Shown piece after piece: positions 9,761 through 20,746 of a stretch of 28,217 nucleotides of DNA (positions within the stretch are counted from its first letter, which is position 1; each line of letters starts with the position of its first letter). Location: NCBI GenBank assembly GCA_905250885.1, contig CAJNOQ010001826.1:1-28217 (forward strand). The letters are read 5' to 3'. This DNA comes from Didymodactylos carnosus (taxonomy: Eukaryota; Rotifera; Eurotatoria; Philodinida; Philodinidae). A program made the translations under genes and the position numbers. The notes below the pieces were generated by a model, which had not been told where the DNA came from, ran no database searches, and saw nothing but the letters and a program-made list of their open reading frames with translations.

Positions 9761-9991
9761 ATAATTCATCTTTATGGCAAGATTATACGAAACCTTTTAT
9801 CATACGAAGCCGATCCCAATGCGCCAAACTGAAAATATGAACAATGTTCAATATGTTTAGATCTCAAAGCAGATGTGTATTTTATTCCTTGTGGTCATGT
9901 ATGTTCGTGTGATCCATGTTCATCACAACTATCTACGTGTCCTATATGTCGAACATCAATTGCAAATAGGCAAAAAGTATTTTTCAGTTAA
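9761..9991 (+). pseudogene. IAP-type RING finger relic with in-frame stop
   Basis: From 9833 to 9991 the frame encodes a complete C3HC4 RING of the kind that ends IAP-family and related E3 ubiquitin ligases. It shows EQCSICLD, then FIPCGHVCSCDPC, then STCPIC, and a FFS terminus immediately before the stop at 9989. All eight zinc ligands (C-x2-C, C-x-H-x3-C-x2-C, C-x2-C) are intact, so the domain could still recruit an E2 if expressed. The same frame continues upstream to 9761 with protein-like sequence (NLLSYEADPNAPN), but a TGA at 9830-9832 separates the two parts. No AG acceptor lies between that stop and the first cysteine, so splicing cannot easily bypass it. No BIR or other domain is present nearby. 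The best reading is a decayed gene copy; alternatives are stop read-through or a sequencing error. Confidence 0.72.
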
Positions 9992-11934
9992 ATCTGATCG
10001 GACATGTCTAGGAGACATGTTCGAGATTATATTTTTGTTTCTAAAATCAGATCAATTTTCATGTAATGCAAATAAAAAATGTTTTCGACTAATCTAAGTT
10101 CCAGTAGTCGTTGCATTTTTGGACTTATAAGCGATTAATCTAGGTGTGAGAGATATATGGTGAATGTTATTTCATCACATATGTGCAAAATGACCGTTTT
10201 CATGAACGTTGATCCAGTTGTTTGTTGATTAAAGAGGAAAAAATCTGCATTTAACTAAAATTTCGTTAGACACTCTGTAGAAAATCGTGCAATAGCTTAG
10301 TTTGGGCGTAATTAAGTGGAAAGTTGGTGTAGGAGTATTTATTTAAATGCCATGAATCTCCTGTACGATCTATTTGTTAATCTGAATGCATCTGAGATAA
10401 CAGAGGGATGTCCAGAAAATTAGACCCTGAATCAGCTGGTCTAGTATTCTTCTTTATGCTAACGTTGTCATCGTCATTGTGTCGTTTCGAAAACTATGAT
10501 CTGAGCAACTTGAGTTCGATACATTGAGCAAGCACAAATATTATCTGAGAGTATAGAAAGAATGGCCTGAAAATTATTTAACGCTCCTACGGGGAGGCTT
10601 ACTAAACGAGGATCCAATAATTTGGCACGCATATTCAATGTAAGCCTATAACTGTAGCAAACGAATTTGATAATATTATATCCTTGTACTATTTCTCTGA
10701 TAAACATACATCGGCTATAAAATATAGTGTGGTAACGAGAAGATGTTCAAAATGTATTGTTTGTAGCATTACAGAAAATAATCCACAACATCAAATGAAA
10801 TTTGAAAAAGATAAAAAGAGTATCAAGAAAACGCTAATTGAATAGCAGTCAATAACTCGATCCATACCAAGGAAGATGAAAACAAAAACGCTCCAATCTA
10901 TTACTAAAAAAACATCGTTATATACTGAAACTGTAAGCTCAAGTGTTAATGATAGATGAAGAAAAGTTTTATTGTTTCGTCAGAGTTAATTATTGTGTAC
11001 TAGATAACCGTCAGAAACACTCTCCATCCGCCACAAATCACATTCTACATTGTAACATGACTTGAACGAAACTGACACACTACTTTTCCAGCGTAATCGT
11101 ACATTTACACTTAATTATTGCTCTTTCATGCATGCGCAACATTCGGCTTGTTTTACTGAAAACAAGCTGCGACTCTTCTCGATTCAAAAACAGCTTTTCT
11201 TCCAAGAAAATGAACGGATTTTCTGTTGTGTGAGTACTAATTAATTAGACTAAATAAATAGTGAAGACTTGAAATGACTTTTGCATCCAATCGCCCCAGA
11301 TCAATTTCTTCATACGTATAGATACTGTACATTCACTAACACAGGCACGTATGATGCATTTTCAGACATGCTACCTATGTGATTGATCAGATATTATTCC
11401 ACGATTTATGGTTTTCGAACAGACAGAACGTAAAAGTATTTTATTAATACCCTGAACTAAAGTGAGGGAACTAGGCCTTAGTTTGCAAATTTAAGATTGT
11501 CTATTTACATTGATGATATTTCCAATCCTTCACAGCGTAGGCATTGTTGTTGTTGTTATTCTGGTTGTCAATAATTTACTTTTGCGTTATTTTGTATCTC
11601 ATTCGTCTTATCTTATTTCTGCAATAAGCGACATGAGATTCATAAATAGGAGCCTTTTTCTGTATATTAACTGATAGCTTGTTAAAGTCTCACCTATATC
11701 GATAATCATACAGAAATTGGCTCAATTTTCGTCTTAAGATACATCAGCCAATATTCATTAAATCTATCGTCTGATTGTCATTTTAATCAGTATCAAACTA
11801 AAAAACATAGAATCAAAGAAGATGAAGCATGTGGTGAATAAGTATCAGCCGTATTTACGTTTTATGTATCTTTTTTCAATGGTAATAACTGATCTGGATT
11901 ATGATAATATTCTCATTAGTCAATAAGTAATTCA
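9992..11934. other. Gene-poor stretch
   Basis: No supported gene. The 77-codon minus-strand ORF at 10474-10707 and the 60-codon plus-strand ORF at 11062-11244 show no recognisable domain and no flanking splice logic. The second copy of the ACTAAAGT hairpin lies at 11450-11469 (ccctgaactaaagtgaggg). Confidence 0.5.
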
Positions 11935-12094
11935 GGAGGGTGTTTCATAAAAATTCTAAAGTGCTCGACTTAACTAAGTCTAGACTTTAGTCAGACTTAA
12001 GTCTTCATTTTGTCACAGAACGAAGACTTACATCCGACTTAAGCCTAGATTTAGTTAAGTTGAGCACTTAAGAATTTTTATGAAACACCTCCAG
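11935..12094. mobile_element. Palindromic MITE-like element, 160 bp
   Basis: The two ends are long inverted repeats. GGAGGGTGTTTCATAAAAAT at the left matches the reverse complement of ATTTTTATGAAACACCTCC at the right, and similarity continues inward for about 60 bases (AGTGCTCRACTTAACTAARTC). The centre also pairs: AAGTCTTC with GAAGACTT. The whole unit is therefore one long imperfect hairpin. It has no coding capacity, as expected for a non-autonomous DNA transposon. No clear target-site duplication was found and I cannot assign a superfamily. Confidence 0.85.
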
Positions 12095-15000
12095 GATTAC
12101 TAATTGAATACTTATATAGCACGAAACTACAAATTCACACGGGAAAGATTGAAGACTCTAGCAGCAAAAACGATACGTACATTTTTAACTTTGTTCTCGA
12201 CAAATTTTACATAGATGAAGTGTTATCTTCGTAATTTTATCATCGGAATCGTAAGTGAAAATGATAATCGAAAAATTGAATAAAAATCGTGTAAACAAAA
12301 AAGAAAATGTTTATCAAATTGTCAGCTTACACATTTAAGTACATGTTGAAGCAATTAAGGACAAAAGTACATTCTGTTATAATAACCCAAAGGTGGAAAA
12401 GTAAAACAAACAGAAATTGCGCAAATATTTTTCTTTCATTTGATTCTAATCGGTTCTTCTCATTCCAAGCGGTTAATGCGAAATAAGTGTGCAAATAAAT
12501 CAAGTAAGTTGTAATGATAATGAATCAATCGCTACTATCAACATCTCACATATAGCACCAAACAATTCACTCTCATTGTAGTTTATTTTAACTGTCCTGT
12601 AGTTTAAAGTACAGACAAAATTCATGCTTTCAGCTGTCAAGCGACAAGACCGCAATGTATCTGTATATGCAGACGCCAATCACTCCTCTAACTTTTTTGC
12701 ATGCATGGCTTTAAACGTACGAGAGAGATACCGTGAATCAAGCATGCCTCAATTGTAAAAATGGACTGGTCTTTGGTGTTTCTCGGCCACATAACCCGTC
12801 CACCTAGTCTGTATTTCACCTTACTGTGGCTATGACTCCTTACCGACCAATCGTATACTACATATTTGCCTTCATTCTGTTTCGACGTGTTTTTACAATG
12901 CGGAGATGTGTCAACATCAGTTAATTCTTCCTTGTTGTGGAAGTGCTGGGCAAAGCATGAAAGCAAGTTAGAAGTCGACTGTTTTCATCATCACATCTAG
13001 GTTATCATAGTAAGAAGAAATCACATCAGAAGACGCATCTAACACACTTTAAGGTTATCAAAGCAAAATATATAATGTCGCGTAGAATGGCATCTTTGAG
13101 CATGCACCTTTGTTTAACCTTTATTAAAAGTACTTGATTTTTTTGTTTGTCTGCTTTCTAGATGGAACAGAGATAAGTTAAAATTTAAATTGAAAATATA
13201 TTTGATCCCAAATATTTCTTTAAAATCATCAGGTTATATACAAACATCAATACAAGTATATTATTAAACCGGTATGTTGAGGCAATAATTTGTCTTGCGC
13301 TTAGTCTGACGGAGTGAAAAAAAATTATTCATGCACTTGTATTTCACACTGCTCTGTTACTAATACTCTCACTATCAATTTTATTGTTCACTCGAACCAA
13401 AAATAGACCCTGTATATCACCAGTAACATTGACTTTTGTTAGAAGTATTTTATAAACAGAGCTCGAATGAGGTTTATATTTTGGATGATATTGTTATTTT
13501 GATATCTCTTTCAAAAAATAGAAATTATTTCTATATAAACAAGTTTCAAGTGAGATGACTAAATTCAAAATTTAGACCAGGTCTGAAACCTCAAAACTGG
13601 GAGTATTTTGGCTAAAAAGTGTTTTTCTATGCCTAGACATTAGACAACCATTTTTGAAGTAAAATTCGTCGTATTGTTTTAAGTTATAAACAACGTTTTT
13701 TCCGTAAACAAATTATAAAAACAAACAAAAACTCTAACATAATAGTTGTTTACGCAAAATAAAACGCTACCACAAAAAAGCCACTCTGCCCATAACGTTC
13801 TTAGAATATCTATCGACTGTTTCTTAGTAAACTAATTAGACCTGCGAAGTAAGGGCAATTGTATTGTGCACATTAACTACGAATGTTTAACTTTTTGACA
13901 AAAAAAAAAGAGTCATACTGTAATAAAGTGTACCGCCCTTCAGTGAGACAAATATCTATGTTCGATCACTCACAAAAAGTAAGACACTTTGTAACCCGTC
14001 TCTAGACATTCATAAACATAAATAGTCTAAATAAATTAATTAGCTTTCGATAATCTTGTGTTTAGTTAAATTAGAGTTTAATATGTAAGTTTGTGCGTTG
14101 TTCTAACCGAAAATCAGCCTCTAAAAGTACGACGTATGGTCGTTTTTATCACACTATTTAGAAACGAATTACAAGCGTTTTCTCATCTATCATCAGGATT
14201 AAACGGAGTAAATGATCAATAGAGCAGGTATGTTGTTGTTATTGACAGATACTGTTAAAATAACTCTTTACAAGTTCAAAATGAGTTTAATTAATAGAAT
14301 ACATTATGTGTTTGAGTTCAATAGATTTTAAATTCATGGACAGACAAAAAAATCATTCGTATTTTTAAATTAACTTTCATCATGGTTTCAATTTTACCGA
14401 AATTCAGCTAAAGTTCTTTCAAAAATTAGAACTGTAAGGGATCCATCTAGTATTCATGCGCTGTAGGATTTCATTTTTTTCTGAAAAAGTTGTATACATT
14501 TTATGTAATATTTTTAGGAAAAGATTATTCTTTTACTCTTGCTTTTTACCAAATAGAGTTTTATTGTCGAAATATATTTTTTAGACAATTAAGTCTCTCA
14601 GTGAATATTACTCCTGATAATCAATAGTTAGCAATTGAATCAGATTAGTTTAGACATTTGTGTGCTAGTATGCACTATGTACTTTGGTTAGTTTAAATAT
14701 TGAACGTCGATTTATGATATTATGCACATGTGTTTCTTCAGCTTGTTTTTGATTTTGCTCTAATTTCACAGCAAAAATACTTTTTTATCAATATGATATG
14801 GTCTGATTTGTGTTTATCTTTCAATTACAGAGAAAATAAACACTTTTCACTAATTGATTATACAACCTCATATTTGTTAAGAGTGTACGAGGATATTTAT
14901 AAATTACATACGTTCTGAAGTTATTAACCTTCACCTGTTTGCTTTTTTTACTCGTTCTTTTTCCTTCGTTCTTCTCCAATCAATAGGTCAATGTGTGAAA

Positions 15001-15149
15001 AAAAAAAGTCTTTGACATAAACATTATTTTTCTTTTCTGTGTACAACTGGCGCTGTCAAACGTCTGAAACCGTGATGTAGGTATATTCTGTCAGATCCAA
15101 AAATTAAAAAATATATAGTTGTATTCTTTTTTTATGAGTAAAATTTTAA
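12095..15149. other. Long gene-poor stretch
   Basis: No gene is supported over 3 kb. A minus-strand frame of 92 codons (12966-12688) is less AT-biased than its surroundings and could be a worn mobile-element or exon remnant, but it has no recognisable motif and its first codon is TTG, not ATG. No RNA gene or clear repeat was recognised. Confidence 0.5.
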
Positions 15150-15868
15150 AGATAAATCTAATTATATTAATACCAGCTTTAAATTTTAACAAGATTTTAT
15201 TATTCAGTTATTTTTAATGTTGATGTTTCGATATTTCTCATATCATTTCCAAGATGAAAAGCATTTTTAAAATACAAATAAATGTGTCTACATTATAAAC
15301 ATGAAGAGAGAAAATGAAAAAGAAATAAACTATCCTACTAAATTGTCTTTTTCGTTTTGAAAGTTTAACAACTATCACTTGATTGGAAAGGCTGGACAAT
15401 TATTTTAAAAGACTCAATGAAATATCGTCTATTAGTTCGTGAATCCTTGCAAATTCTTTGTAAAAAGCCAAGTCTCAATAGAACTGTGTATTTAATTCCT
15501 CTTGTAGTTTATTCAGAAGGACTGCAACTTTCAAAACCAAAAGTTAAAATCAAAATCGATGACTAAACGATACACCACGTGACCAGGATTTACAGTCGAA
15601 TATGTGCATATATTCGACTGTTTTGGTTATGTAATGGTGATAGTTGTCAAACTTTCAAAAAGAAAGAAAAGACAATATAATAGTATAATTTATTTCTTCT
15701 TCACTTTCTCTCTTCATATTTAATGTAGACACATTTATTTATATTTTAAAAATGTTTTTTGTCTTGGAAATGATATGAGATATATCGAAACATCGATATT
15801 GAAAATAATTGAATAATAAAATTATATCAAAATTTAAAGCTGCTGTTAATAAAATACTTAGATTTAAA
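15150..15868. repeat. Long diverged inverted repeat
   Basis: The left arm, about 15150-15378, is the reverse complement of the right arm, about 15637-15868. Similarity extends along the full arm with many scattered substitutions and small indels. Shared landmarks are AAATGTGTCTACATT, ATGAAGAGAGAAA, ATATCATTTCCAAGA and ACAACTATCAC. The 258-nt spacer contains no coding sequence I recognise. This looks like an old non-autonomous element with long inverted termini. Transcription through it would give double-stranded RNA. Confidence 0.88.
15592..15621. repeat. Perfect 12-bp stem hairpin
   Basis: ACAGTCGAATAT (15592-15603) pairs perfectly with ATATTCGACTGT (15610-15621) across a 6-nt loop. It sits just inside the right arm of the surrounding long inverted repeat. 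Confidence 0.9.
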
Positions 15869-15881
15869 AGTATATACAAAC

Positions 15882-16720
15882 ACTAATGATCGATAACTCT
15901 AATTTGGGCCCGCCGCTTTTTTTCTAGTATTTTGTAAAATTAAAATTTATTTCTTAATATTTGAAGAAAATATCTATTTTCTATACTAGAGAAGAATCTA
16001 GCCTGTATAAAAATTAGTATTGATTCTTCGCTACTTATTTTTAGTTACTTAAGTAAAGAATAAAGACATATTTGGGTATTTTTTGTTTTCGGTAATTTCC
16101 TAATTTGATCACGCCTATGCAAATGTATAGCGTTGTCGGAAACAACTTTGGATGCTCTATCTGGTGCTAGATTGTTGTGCCAGCTTTTTCGAAGTATTTT
16201 CTCATTTCTAAATATGCGTATAAAAACAGATTTCTGAAAGGAATCAGACAAACTCTGTTATTTTCAGTCATATAATGAGAGTAAACACACACTTTAAAAT
16301 AGTTTTCTGACTAAATTTGGATAAACCTTTGATTTGTCAAAAATCGCGTTTTTCTGGAGAACAAAAATACTCAAATATGTTTTTATTCTTTGCTTAATTC
16401 TTTGGCTGCGGGTGACGCAAATATGCGTCACATAAACACGTGGATTTATAAAATCTTTTAATAAACTGTAAGTATACATTAATTTATGATCAAGTATACA
16501 ACAAAATAGAAATTTTAATTTTTTTGAAAAAAATAAACCCTGCAGCCAAAGAGTTAAGTACCTAAAAGTAAGCGGAGAGAATTATATTACTTGTTATATC
16601 GGCTAGATCGTTCTCTAGTATAAAAAATAGAAATTTTCTTTAAATGTTAAGAAATAAATTTTAATTTTACAAAATACTAGAAAAAACGGCGTGTCTAAAA
16701 TAGTTATCGCTTTTACTAAT
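15882..16720. repeat. Second long inverted repeat, directly adjacent
   Basis: The left arm, about 15882-16003, and right arm, about 16601-16720, are reverse complements with few mismatches in their core (TTCTAGTATTTTGTAAAATT, TTTATTTCTTAA, ACTAGAGAA). The arms begin with a weaker ACTAAT and CGATAACT match, then a GCCG core. The roughly 600-nt spacer includes the TTAA-flanked MITE at 16394-16557. The spacer's open frames (68 and 61 codons, minus strand) have no recognisable transposase motif, so this appears to be a non-autonomous element or the shell of a larger one. Confidence 0.88.
16394..16557. mobile_element. piggyBac-like MITE flanked by TTAA
   Basis: A TTAA at 16394-16397 and another at 16554-16557 bracket terminal inverted repeats: TTCTTTGGCTGCGGG on the left and, read inward from the right, CTCTTTGGCTGCAGGG. 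Just inside the left end is a hairpin, GTGACGCA-AATA-TGCGTCAC. TTAA target duplication and TIRs of the CYCTTTG-C-TGC type with an inner palindromic GACGC motif are characteristic of piggyBac-derived short elements. The element is 164 bp including both TTAAs, has no coding capacity and lies inside the spacer of a larger inverted repeat, so it inserted later. Confidence 0.82.
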
Positions 16721-17189
16721 AAATCAAAAAAGAAACATAGAATCATCATTATCAAAAAAAGTGAGAAAAAGAGAGTTTTTCTTTTTTTTCTTCTTGTTCT
16801 TCTAACCACTATCGTCAAGACATCAATATGACTGTGTGTGTTGTGTTGTTTATTGTACTTTACTGTAACTGAAGTGTTACTCTTTTTAGGCGATATGAAC
16901 ACATACAAACGATTGCAAAAGTTAGAAATAAGTAAAAACCGAGACAAATGTTAAGAATAGTGATAAAGAGAGAGAGATGATAGACCATATGACTCTTTTT
17001 TCTAATGAACTGTAAGAGATACATTTGATCTAATATTACTCTGAGTATAAAACTTTTGAGAACACTGTTCTACACAGGAGATATTTATTTTCTTCTTAAG
17101 TATATACTAAGGTCCCAGTTAGAACTCTCTCTTATCCTGTTAGAAGTAAAAACGTATAAGCACAAGAACGGGAGATTTGTAACAACATT
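16721..17189. other. Upstream region of the 57-residue gene
   Basis: No coding exon was recognised. A minus-strand 110-codon ORF (16947-16615) overlaps the repeat arm and translates as Phe/Lys-rich low-complexity sequence; I treat it as chance. The region carries a short GA run near 16968 and the TATA candidate listed separately. Confidence 0.5.
17046..17051 (+). promoter_or_regulatory. Candidate TATA box for the 57-residue gene
   Basis: TATAAA about 140 bp upstream of the ATG at 17190. A start site about 30 bp downstream would give a short leader. The match is common by chance in this composition. Confidence 0.3.
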
Positions 17190-17653
17190 ATGGAGCAGTT
17201 TTCATCATTTATCCATTACTTAACTGATTTTGTGTGTCGTATTTTCGATAAAGGGTAACGACTATTCTCGTTTCAACCATTTTCTCGTATTTATTTTACA
17301 TGTACTTTACTTGTCCTAATCATGAAATCAATCGATGAACATGCAACGTCCAACTGCATAGATTCTTTGATTGATTCCTATTATTTTACTAACAAAATAC
17401 TTTTAGAAATATTTTTCGGACTGTAAAATCGAAATTTTGACGATCTTTATGCTTCACGCTTTACTATTCTATTAATAAATATTTGCTATGGTTCATGCAG
17501 CGTATAACAAAGGAAATTTAACAACACGTTGGTAAATTATCCAGGGAACAGAGAACAAGTGTTAATTCTACTTTAGAATATGGTTTACGATTAGAAGAAG
17601 GAGCAGACAAAGATAGACATGATCATTTTTTTCTCGATGAACAATTTTTATGA
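17190..17653 (+). CDS. Unrecognised 57-residue protein, two exons
   Basis: Exon 17190-17254 starts MEQFSSFIHYLTDFVCRIF and ends at a GG|GTAACG donor. Exon 17545-17653 starts after a ttatccag acceptor and reads EQRTSVNSTLEYGLRLEEG and on to a DEQFL terminus. Without splicing the first exon stops at once at TAA (17256-17258). Removing the 290-nt intron joins the two frames exactly and forms a GGG codon over the junction. The second exon reads like real protein: acidic, few Phe/Lys homopolymers, and codon choice (GAA, GAT, TTA) like the neighbouring genes. The N-terminal 20 residues could form an amphipathic helix; the rest is hydrophilic and probably cytosolic. No family is recognised. It lies about 0.9 kb upstream of the casein kinase gene on the same strand. 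Additional exons are possible. Confidence 0.5.
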
Positions 17654-18567
17654 TCTCGTATGATTTTTCATTACTCTAAATTAAATCATTTTAGTTCGAA
17701 ACAAACTCTTTTTTAGAAAACCCATAGTGTAATTCAGAAACGTTATAATATTTCGCACTAATTTTATAGATGTAGTATTTATCAGCGATCGAATCGGTTC
17801 TTTTTTCAAAACTGAAATTAAAAAATTTTTTCAACGTAGAAAGGCATAAAAAATGTTTTAGATAAAGAGAGATCTACTTCCCATTGGATAACATTCTTCC
17901 ATACTGTAGTAGAGATTTATTTTTGATCAGTAATAACCTAATCGTAATATAAACACAACATAAATCTAAATCATACGATACACTGAAAAAAATAGTATTT
18001 TTTCTTTCAAAACTTCATTTTTTACAAGTTCAAATCGAATCGTTTTTCGTTTGAGACCGAACAGATCTCACCTCTAATACGAGTGTCAAAAACATTTGTA
18101 CATTTGTTTGAGTCAAATTCAGTGTTAGGAAAAAGACTAGGGCACTCATCAGACTGCAAGAGTTAATTTATGGAAAATAACTTTTTTTCCTCAAGACAAT
18201 TTCTTATATCAGGTAACCGAATGGGTCTAGGTTAATTAACCATATGATTTAAGTGTCTTTTTATTTGTTTTGATGAAGATCATTTAAACTGTTGAATTTA
18301 AGCAATTTTACTCAATATTCGAATCGAGTCAAATGGGAAGAGCTAGCCTAGGTATCAAACTAGAATATAGAACACACGCATACGTTATTTTTTTTCATCT
18401 AAAAGTGCGTCGGGTTGTCTACTGTGACAGGAGAGACGAAAGAATCTTGTAATAGAATTGGTAAAACTGTTTTTGAAGAATGTAATCACATTTTTAGTTT
18501 TCGTAGTACGTCGACCTAAAATGATATGACAATCATTTATTGTGCCTTTTTTCTGTGTTTATTCTAG
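17654..18567. other. Upstream region of the casein kinase gene
   Basis: No coding exon was recognised. It ends in a polypyrimidine tract and acceptor (tgtgtttattctag) just before the casein kinase ATG, so the first coding exon follows either an untranslated exon hidden here or a trans-spliced leader. Confidence 0.5.
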
Positions 18568-18572
18568 ATTCG

Positions 18573-20746
18573 ATGGACTTGGCGCCGGGTACTGGTTCGT
18601 CGATTCATTTGACGTCAAAAACCGAATTTCTAATTGGTGGTAAATATCGTTTGGTACGCAAAATTGGTTCTGGTTCATTTGGTGACATCTATTTGGGTAT
18701 AAACATAACAAATGGTGAAGAAGTGGCTATTAAATTAGAAAGTGTCAAAGCAAGACATCCACAATTGTTGTACGAATCAAAGTTATATAAAATATTACAA
18801 GGTGGAATTGGTATACCGCATATACGATATTATGCACAAGAAAAAGATTATAATGTATTAGTTATGGATTTATTGGGACCATCACTAGAAGATTTATTTA
18901 ATTTTTGTTCCCGAAGATTTACTATGAAAACAGTTCTTATGTTAGCTGATCAAGTAAATACATACATCTAAACCATAATTAATCAACTATTATTTGATTT
19001 CTATAATCTAGATGATTGGTCGAATTGAATTTGTCCATAATAAAAATTTTATTCATAGAGATATCAAGCCCGATAATTTCCTGATGGGCATTGGAAGACA
19101 TTGTAATAAAGTAAGTTCATTTTGTTAATTCTTAACTGAACAAACTCTTTTGTTTTGAGCATAGCTAAGACTGATATTATCTTAGATTATTCTTATACTT
19201 CTAATGGTAGTACTCATCAGGACACAGTTATGTGTTGACCTATTTACTAACAAGATTTTGTTCTATTTTAGGTATTTCTGATTGATTTTGGTTTAGCTAA
19301 AAAATATCGTGATAATCGCACACGACAACATATTCCATATAGAGAAGATAAAAACTTAACGGGAACAGCGAGATATGCTAGTATTAATGCACATTTAGGA
19401 ATTGAACAAAGGTAGGCAACAATCAATGAGTCATTAAATCAGTTAAACAGAGTGTCATTTAGTATTTTTTTTATAAATTCTGAATGTATGTATATGTTGC
19501 AGTGAAAATTAAAATTCTACTAGAAGAAATTATAATTTTAACTTCTATTACTGTAGAAATTAAAATATACGTTTAGACGGGTGATAATATATAGGAAAAA
19601 AGGTGAACGAAAGAAAAAAGAGTTTTGATATGTAACGTAAATTTCTCGTAATAAAGTCAAATGAAAAAACCTTTTTTTGTATGAAATGGAGCTATTTTAT
19701 TCTAAACTTGATGAATATATCGCATCTCTAAATGAGAAATTTCATTCAAAATTTGTTGTCAAACAAATCGTTTATAATGACATTATTTTGATATTAAAAG
19801 ATGGCTAGGATGAATTTCAGTTTAAATTTTAGGTTCGTAAATATTTTCTACTGTGACATATATATCATTTTTGGAAAAATATGTGAGAAATAGAACTAGT
19901 GTGATGAGCGTGCTTCTCTCTTCGAGCTATTTTCTAAGATGAAGTGAGAGTTGTTTCGATTTTTTTTTTTATAATTGTAGTCGTCGTGACGATATGGAAT
20001 CGTTAGGTTATGTATTGATGTATTTTAATCGTGGTAGTTTACCATGGCAGGGTTTGAAAGCAGCAACGAAAAAACAAAAATATGAGAAAATTTCTGAGAA
20101 AAAAATGTCAACACCAGTGGAAATTCTGTGTAAAGTAAGTCTAGGATATTTTTATATCATTTATTTCATTCATAGATTTGTTAAAAGAGTGACTGTTCGA
20201 TTTTGGTGAATTATAGATGAATACCGAAGTACTCTCTGAATTTTTTGTATTAACAGAGGAACACTGACAAATCCCACTATGTCTTATGTATTTATTTTTT
20301 ATAAGGGTTTTCCAGCTGAATTTGCCATGTATTTAAACTATTGTCGTGGTTTACGTTTTGAAGAAGCTCCCGATTATATGTATTTGAGGCAATTGTTTCG
20401 AATTTTGTTTCGAACTTTAAATCATCAATATGATTATACATTTGATTGGACAATGTTAAAACAAAAAGCAGCTAATGCAGCCTCATCAACAACAACGACG
20501 AATACGGCCACCGCTAATGGAGGCGGACAAGCAACAACAGTTGGGGCAAATGTGACGTCAGGTGGTGGTCCAACGGTTGCTACACCAGGTAATAGACAGA
20601 ATCAAAGACTTTCGCAGAAACAATCCGCTCAAGATACAAATCATGCAACAGCTGGAGATCTGACTATACAGGATGATATTCCAACAACAGCGGGAGATAT
20701 TGCGGATAGTATTGCTTATAATCGAAAAGAATCGGCAGATGATTAA
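18573..20746 (+). CDS. Casein kinase I alpha (serine/threonine kinase), five coding exons
   Basis: Exons 18573-18953, 19012-19110, 19272-19411, 19981-20134 and 20306-20746 join in frame to 404 residues. Introns are 58, 161, 569 and 171 nt; all are GT-AG, the last with a weak ataag acceptor. CK1 alpha phosphorylates primed and acidic sites, including beta-catenin in Wnt signalling and Period proteins. The kinase core is nearly identical to vertebrate CSNK1A1. It shows the GSGSFG loop (32-37), VAIK lysine (54), HRDIKPDN (142-149), DFG (165-167), the CK1-specific ARYASINAH replacing the APE motif, the basic [12 protein letters not shown], and a domain end near residue 315. All catalytic residues are present. 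The last 90 residues are a Thr/Ala/Gly/Gln-rich tail (TTTTNTATANGGG), much longer than in the short vertebrate forms. The ATG at 18573 lies six bases after an acceptor, and the N-terminus ([10 protein letters not shown]) is also distinct. Confidence 0.97.

Noticed and set aside
9873..10097. 74-codon plus-strand ORF overlapping the RING relic
   Set aside because: It is out of frame with the zinc ligands; the RING frame is the meaningful one.
16615..16947. 110-codon minus-strand ORF
   Set aside because: It overlaps the right arm of an inverted repeat and reads as low-complexity Phe/Leu/Lys sequence.
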